A DNA stretch of 64,000 nt, from contig NZ_NPKI01000046.1 of assembly GCF_002284565.1 (NCBI RefSeq), positions 186,001-250,000 of the forward strand, written 5' to 3'. This document shows positions 59,671 through 64,000 of the stretch, piece by piece. Both the position numbers and the translations under genes were made by a program. Source of the stretch: Mesorhizobium mediterraneum. Its GTDB lineage: Bacteria > Pseudomonadota > Alphaproteobacteria > Rhizobiales > Rhizobiaceae. Numbering within the stretch: position 1 is the stretch's first letter; each line of letters starts with the position of its first letter. The notes below the pieces were generated by a model, which saw only the letters and a list, made by a program, of their open reading frames with translations, ran no database searches and was not told the origin of the DNA.

Positions 59671-60596
59671 TGAGCGTCGTGCAAACCCAGCTGAGCCTGA
59701 AGGTAACCGCGCCGGAAGCGCAGCGCGGCGCTTCGCTGTCCCGGCGGATATGGAAGGCGGCGCTGGCGTCGAACGAATTCCGGGTCGGCCTCGTGATTTT
59801 CGCCCTACTGGGTCTCGCGGCGCTGCTCTACCCGGCCTTGAGCGGCATCGACCCCACGAAGATGAACGTCGCCGGCCGTTTGCAGTCGCCACCCTTCCTC
59901 GGCGACAAATGGAATTGGGCGGCACCGCTCGGCACCGATCAGATCGGTCGCGACATGCTCGTGCGCAGTCTGGTGGGCTTGCGCTATTCCCTGCTGATCG
60001 GCCTGTCCACCGTGGTGGTGATGCTGATCATCGGCTGCTCGCTCGGCACGCTCGCCGGTTACTATGGGGGCAGGATCGACATGGTGATCATGCGGATCAC
60101 CGACGCGCAGCTCTCCATCCCGATGATCATCCTCGCGATTACCGTTCTGGGGGTATCGCGGCCGACGATTCCGGCGATCATCCTTGTACTCGGCCTTTCG
60201 AGCTGGCCGGTCTATGCCCGCGTCACGCGCAGCGTCGTGATGACCGAACGCAAGAGCGAATATGTGCGCGCCGCCCAGGTCAGCGGGGCTTCGGATTTTC
60301 GCATCATGGTCTGGCTGCTGTCGCCGCTGGTGCTGCCGCCGATCATCTTCGTGTCGGTGCTCGACGTGGCGCGCATGATGATCTTCGAGTCGATCCTCGG
60401 CTTCATCGGCCTCGGCGTGCAGCCTCCGACGCCGACCTTCGGCAACATCATCGCCGACGGCAGGAAATACCTGCTCAATGCATGGTGGATCGCCACTATG
60501 CCGGGGGTGTTCCTGTGCCTTACCCTGACCAGCATCAACCTGATGGGCGCTTCGCTCGAGCGGGCCCGCAACCGGATCTACGGAGGCGTGTCGTGA
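59670..60596 (+). CDS. ABC permease, DppC-like
   Basis: A 308-residue membrane protein with HPLGTDQ-like APLGTDQIGRDMLVRSLVGL, several hydrophobic segments and EYVRAAQVSGASDFRIMVWLL (EAA loop). ATG 59670 overlaps the dppB-like stop as TGATG. It ends at 60596, overlapping the ATPase start by 4 nt. Confidence 0.93.
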   Translation: MSVVQTQLSLKVTAPEAQRGASLSRRIWKAALASNEFRVGLVIFALLGLAALLYPALSGIDPTKMNVAGRLQSPPFLGDKWNWAAPLGTDQIGRDMLVRSLVGLRYSLLIGLSTVVVMLIIGCSLGTLAGYYGGRIDMVIMRITDAQLSIPMIILAITVLGVSRPTIPAIILVLGLSSWPVYARVTRSVVMTERKSEYVRAAQVSGASDFRIMVWLLSPLVLPPIIFVSVLDVARMMIFESILGFIGLGVQPPTPTFGNIIADGRKYLLNAWWIATMPGVFLCLTLTSINLMGASLERARNRIYGGVS

Positions 60597-62416
60597 ACAG
60601 CAGCCCGGTCCTGTCGGTCAAGAATCTCGGCGTGGAAGTGGGCACGGGCGCGGGCGCCCGGCCGGTCGTCTCCGATGTGAGCTTCGATCTCGCCCCGCGC
60701 GAAATCGTCGGCATCATCGGAGCCAGCGGTTCGGGCAAGACCGTTCTGGCGCGAGCCCTGGTCAACTGGATCGACCCGCCGCTGCGCATCTCGTCCGGCT
60801 CGGTCGAGTACAAGTCGCAGAACATCCTCGACCTGGCCGGCGGACGGATGCGACTGCTGCGCAGAGAGATCGCCTATGTCGGTGCCAATCCCATGGGAGC
60901 GCTAGATCCCACTTTGCCGGTCGGCCGCCAGATCGTCGAGAAACTCAGCGCCGTGGTACCCGGCATCGATCCATCGGAGGCCCGCAAGCGGGTCATCGAC
61001 CTTCTTGGAGCGGTCCGCATTCCCTCGCCACGGTTGCGCTTCGACGAGTATCCCTCGCAATTCAGCGGCGGCATGATGCAGCGCGCGCTGATCGTCGACG
61101 CTTTGATCAGCAATCCAGCCTTTCTCGTCGCCGACAACGTCACCCAGCCGCTCGACGTGACAGTCGCGGCGCAGGTCCTGCGTCTGATGCGCGAGTTGAC
61201 GGAGCGTTTCGACACCGCGGTGGTGTTCGTTTCGTCGTCGCTGCCGACGGTCAAGGAGGCGGCCGATCAGGTCCTGGTGCTGTCCGAAGGCAGGATCGTC
61301 GAGCGCAACACCCCGCAGCGGCTCATCGACGCGCCGCAGCATCCCTATACGCTGCAGTTGATCAGCCAAATTCCGAAAATCTGGACGAGCGAGGCGGTCG
61401 CCGTTCCGCGTACGACGAGCGCGGCCATGCCAACGATCAGCATACGCGACGCAACCCGCACCTACCGTGTTCGCAAACGGGGAACGTTCGCGGCCCACAG
61501 CGAGGTTCGCGCCGTGCGCAATGTCACCTTCGACGTCATGCCGGGCGAGAATTTCGGCGTGGTGGGCGAGTCCGGCTGCGGCAAGTCCACCCTGATGCGG
61601 CTTCTCAGCCGCCTGGAGTTTCCAGACAGCGGCAGCGTCATCTGCGATGGCGAGGATCTTTCGAAACTGAGGGGAAAGACGCTGCTGAAGTTCCGGCGCG
61701 ATTTTCAGCTGGTGCTGCAGGATCCGTTCAACTCGCTGCCGCCGCGCACGTCCATCGGCGCGATCCTGGAGGATCCGCTGCGGGTGCACGGCATGCGCAA
61801 TGCGAAGGAGATACGCGAACGCGTCCTGGCGGTCATGGCCGAGGTCGAGCTTCCCGCGAACCTCTACGATGAATTGCCGCTTGGTCTCAGCGCCGGCCAA
61901 CGCCAACGCGTCAATGTCGCCCGCGCCATGGTGCTCGAGCCAAAAGTGCTCATCATGGACGAGACGCTGTCGTCGCTTGACCAGACCGAGCAGTTCCGCC
62001 TGCTGGCGCTGTTCGAAAAACTGCAGGCCCAGCACGGCCTGACCTACGTCTTCATCTCGCATGACCTTGCAATGGTCCGCCGCGTTTGCAACCGGGTCGC
62101 TGTGATGTATCTCGGCGAGGTGGTGGAGATCGCCCACAATGAGCGTCTTTTCTTCGATCCCGGGCATCCTTACACGAAGGCGCTGTTGAGCGCGGTTCCG
62201 ACACTGGAGGAGCGCCGCTACAAGCCGGAGGAATGCCTGCTCGAGGGAGAGCCGCCGAGCCCGATCGACCTGCCGCCGGGTTGCAGTTTCGCCAGCCGGT
62301 GTCCGCATGCCTTCGACCGGTGCCGTGCCGAGAGCCCGACGCTGACGGCGCGAAATCACGGCGAGTTGGCGGCCTGCTTCCTCGTTGAAACAACGGGAAC
62401 TCGCGCCGCCGCATGA
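60593..62416 (+). CDS. Fused dipeptide-type ABC ATPase with one degenerate site
   Basis: A 607-residue protein with two DppD/DppF-like ATPase domains. The start is GTG at 60593 with GGAGG 6 nt upstream; frames extending to 59750 are not real. Domain 1 (about 1-260) has Walker A GASGSGKT and signature FSGGMMQRA, but its Walker B is FLVADNVTQPLD (Asn for the catalytic Glu). Its switch region is FVSSSLPTV (no His) and its Q-loop is YVGANPMG (no Gln). Domain 2 (about 280-607) is intact apart from signature LSAGQRQR, and carries the C-terminal Cys-containing oligopeptide-ABC tail. Confidence 0.93.
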   Translation: MNSSPVLSVKNLGVEVGTGAGARPVVSDVSFDLAPREIVGIIGASGSGKTVLARALVNWIDPPLRISSGSVEYKSQNILDLAGGRMRLLRREIAYVGANPMGALDPTLPVGRQIVEKLSAVVPGIDPSEARKRVIDLLGAVRIPSPRLRFDEYPSQFSGGMMQRALIVDALISNPAFLVADNVTQPLDVTVAAQVLRLMRELTERFDTAVVFVSSSLPTVKEAADQVLVLSEGRIVERNTPQRLIDAPQHPYTLQLISQIPKIWTSEAVAVPRTTSAAMPTISIRDATRTYRVRKRGTFAAHSEVRAVRNVTFDVMPGENFGVVGESGCGKSTLMRLLSRLEFPDSGSVICDGEDLSKLRGKTLLKFRRDFQLVLQDPFNSLPPRTSIGAILEDPLRVHGMRNAKEIRERVLAVMAEVELPANLYDELPLGLSAGQRQRVNVARAMVLEPKVLIMDETLSSLDQTEQFRLLALFEKLQAQHGLTYVFISHDLAMVRRVCNRVAVMYLGEVVEIAHNERLFFDPGHPYTKALLSAVPTLEERRYKPEECLLEGEPPSPIDLPPGCSFASRCPHAFDRCRAESPTLTARNHGELAACFLVETTGTRAAA

Positions 62417-63225
62417 TCGACAAGAAAGACGGGGAGGAACATATCGATGGAAGCGAAATCCGCATGAGCGATCCTGAAGATCGCATGCAATACGCACTTG
62501 CCGAACTCGAGAAGCACGGGCGCGTATCGGTGCAGGCACTCGCCGAGCATTTCCATGTCAGCCGGGAAACGGTGCGTCGCGACCTGAAGCAACTGGAACT
62601 CGAGGGCCACCTGCGATGCATCTATGGTGGTGGCGTCAAGCCGCGCCCTGACGCCGACGAGCCCATCGCCGACCGGATGCGGCTGAACGCGCGCGAGAAG
62701 GCGCGCATCGCCGAACGTGCGGCGACCCTGCTCAGAGACCACATCAAGATATTCGTCGACGCCGGCACGACGACGCTGGCGTTCGCCAAGCATCTGAGGA
62801 ACTGGCCTGATATCACCGTCTATACCAACTCGCTCGATATCGTCGCACTGCTCGCCGATGCCGGACACCCCAATCTCGTGGCGGTCGGCGGCGACGTCAG
62901 GCCGAGCTACCGGGCCTTCATGGGTCCGGATCCAGTCGATCTCGTCACGCGGCACCTGTTCGACATCGCTTTCGTCAGCATTGCAACCGTCGACAGCAGG
63001 TTCGGCTTCATGGACCTCGGACAGGACGAGGCGAACATTCGCCGCGCGCTGCGAAAGCACTCCAAACAGTGCGTCATGCTGGCCGACAGCAGCAAGTTCG
63101 GCCGGCAGGGCTCCATCTGCACATACGAATTCCGGGACGTCGACATCCTGATCACCGACGCTCCCCTCAAGGCGGACTTCGCCGCGCAAATGGATCAGAC
63201 GCAGGTAAAGGTGCTCTATGCTTGA
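62413..63225 (+). CDS. DeoR-family transcriptional regulator
   Basis: A 270-residue regulator with an N-terminal winged helix (VSVQALAEHFHVSRETVRRD, then LKQLELEGHLRCIYGGG) and a sugar-phosphate-isomerase-like sensor domain (FVDAGTTTLAFAKHLRN, VAVGGDVRPSYRAFMGP). ATG 62413 overlaps the ATPase stop as ATGA. It probably controls this operon in response to a phosphorylated metabolite. An alternative start is ATG about 62464. Confidence 0.92.
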   Translation: MIDKKDGEEHIDGSEIRMSDPEDRMQYALAELEKHGRVSVQALAEHFHVSRETVRRDLKQLELEGHLRCIYGGGVKPRPDADEPIADRMRLNAREKARIAERAATLLRDHIKIFVDAGTTTLAFAKHLRNWPDITVYTNSLDIVALLADAGHPNLVAVGGDVRPSYRAFMGPDPVDLVTRHLFDIAFVSIATVDSRFGFMDLGQDEANIRRALRKHSKQCVMLADSSKFGRQGSICTYEFRDVDILITDAPLKADFAAQMDQTQVKVLYA

Positions 63226-64000
63226 AATTCGCAAGGACCCGTCGGCTTTTCCCGGCATCGACGCCGAAGCCCTCCATCGGATGATGGATGAGGTTTCCGC
63301 CTTCGGCGGTGGTCCTGACGGCTCGATGACGCGACTGACACTGTCCCGCGAGGATGGACTGGCACGGGACTGGCTGGCTGCATGGTTCGCGCAGGAAGGC
63401 CTGCGTCTTGAGATCGACGCGATCGGCAACATGTACGGATTTCTCGACTGGGCCGGCAAGGATGCGCCCTGCATCATGTGCGGCTCGCATCTCGACAGTC
63501 AGCCGAATGGTGGCCGCTTTGACGGCGCCTATGGGGTGATCGCCGCCTGCAGCGCGATAGAGGCGATAAGGCGCCGGGTGGCCGAAACCGGCATCACGCC
63601 GAAATGCAACTTCGTCATCGTCAATTGGACCAACGAGGAAGGTGCGCGGTTCCAGCCCAGCCTGCTTGGCAGCAGCGTCAATTCCGGCGAGATCGACCTT
63701 GATTTCGCGCTGGCGCGCCGGGACGGTTCCGGCGTTTCGGTGGCCGAGGCGCTGTCGGAAATCGGCTATGCGGGCGAGGCCGCTCGCGTGGTGCCGGCCG
63801 CCTTGATCGAGATCCACATCGAGGGCTCGGCCCATCTCGAGAAGGCCGGCCTGCGGATAGGGGCATTCACCCGTTTCTGGGGTGCCGTCAAATATCGCCT
63901 CGCCTATGTCGGCCGGCAGGCCCACACCGGCCCCACACCGATGGCCGAGCGGCAGGATGCGCTGCTTGCTGCCGCCTATCTGATCGCCGAACTCAGGGAC
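63218..64000 (+). CDS. M20-family amidohydrolase (N-carbamoyl-amino acid/allantoate type), cut by window edge
   Basis: 261 codons are visible of a zinc-dependent hydrolase of the HyuC/AllC type. Metal ligands are in CGSHLDSQPNGGRFDGAYGV and IVNWTNEEGARFQPS. The dimerisation domain begins after AHTGPTPMAERQDA. It overlaps the DeoR gene by 8 bp, so it belongs to the ABC operon. It likely hydrolyses the C-N bond of an imported N-carbamoyl or ureido compound. The exact substrate is not readable. Confidence 0.88.
   Translation, partial: MLEIRKDPSAFPGIDAEALHRMMDEVSAFGGGPDGSMTRLTLSREDGLARDWLAAWFAQEGLRLEIDAIGNMYGFLDWAGKDAPCIMCGSHLDSQPNGGRFDGAYGVIAACSAIEAIRRRVAETGITPKCNFVIVNWTNEEGARFQPSLLGSSVNSGEIDLDFALARRDGSGVSVAEALSEIGYAGEAARVVPAALIEIHIEGSAHLEKAGLRIGAFTRFWGAVKYRLAYVGRQAHTGPTPMAERQDALLAAAYLIAELRD

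Noticed and set aside
59750..60592. Upstream extension of the fused ABC ATPase
   Set aside because: Reads through dppC-like gene out of frame; GTG 60593 with GGAGG is the proper start.
1..64000. CRISPR arrays, tRNA/rRNA genes, complete insertion sequences
   Set aside because: I looked for regularly spaced repeats, TTCGAATC-type tRNA arms and transposase signatures and found none.

Overview
The window reads as chromosome of an alphaproteobacterium of the order Rhizobiales. It is GC-rich, uses a red-type (form IC) RuBisCO with CbbX, and carries palindromic intergenic elements that I associate with Mesorhizobium-like genomes. Most of it is one methylotrophy and autotrophy cluster. Only three blocks look accessory: the left edge (about 1-2.4 kb), an insert at about 39.2-42.7 kb, and the right edge (from about 57 kb).

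Layout. 1-2.4 kb: the C-terminally cut gene of a class III adenylate cyclase/AAA ATPase, a GFA-family protein and an SRPBCC protein. 2.5-3.3 kb: a dihydropteroate synthase. 3.4-6.7 kb: pqqABCDE, including a 31-residue pqqA and a possible extra small ORF between pqqA and pqqB. 6.9-10.9 kb: a CxxCW rhodanese-like protein, then xoxJ, xoxG and xoxF (lanthanide methanol dehydrogenase). 11.6-16.7 kb: a 'quinoprotein relay' block with a secreted small protein, a SoxYZ fusion, a zinc metallohydrolase, a NitT/TauT-like ABC transporter and a small Cys protein. 17.3 kb: a c-type cytochrome. 17.9-28.9 kb: a complete Calvin-cycle operon cbbFPTALSXE plus a thioredoxin-like gene and phosphoglycolate phosphatase, with divergent cbbR. 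29.2-34.6 kb: the PQQ-associated 'alcohol' ABC system with a beta-propeller, a cupredoxin-like protein and a substrate-binding protein. 34.8-56.6 kb: methylofuran and tetrahydromethanopterin (H4MPT) biosynthesis and use, comprising an MfnB-FolB-MfnE fusion, a flavoprotein, a DHPS-like protein, DUF447, MfnF-like and HisA-like proteins, fae, a CitG-like protein, two ATP-grasp proteins, mch, mtdB, the beta-RFAP synthase, a pterin dehydratase and fhcBADC. 57-64 kb: a peptide-type ABC importer, a DeoR regulator and an M20 amidohydrolase that runs off the right edge.

Together the genes give methanol -> formaldehyde (XoxF/XoxG with PQQ) -> methylene-H4MPT (Fae) -> methenyl (MtdB) -> formyl (Mch) -> formate (Fhc). 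CO2 is then fixed by the Calvin cycle. Formate dehydrogenase is the one step of this route I do not see. No mxaF/mxaI, mtdA or fch is present, so methanol oxidation encoded here would depend on lanthanides and carbon assimilation on RuBisCO.

The main items for a second look are: a stand-alone GHKL ATPase fused to a PD-(D/E)XK-like nuclease motif, placed inside the H4MPT cluster; two paralogous small proteins with a shared CLx3Px2C...Wx3HPx3VxRW signature at two quinoprotein loci; a three-domain methylofuran/pterin fusion protein; an ABC ATPase with one degenerate and one intact ATP site; a protein-like ORF between pqqA and pqqB; and a leader-peptide-like ORF overlapping a terminator ahead of the relay ABC operon.
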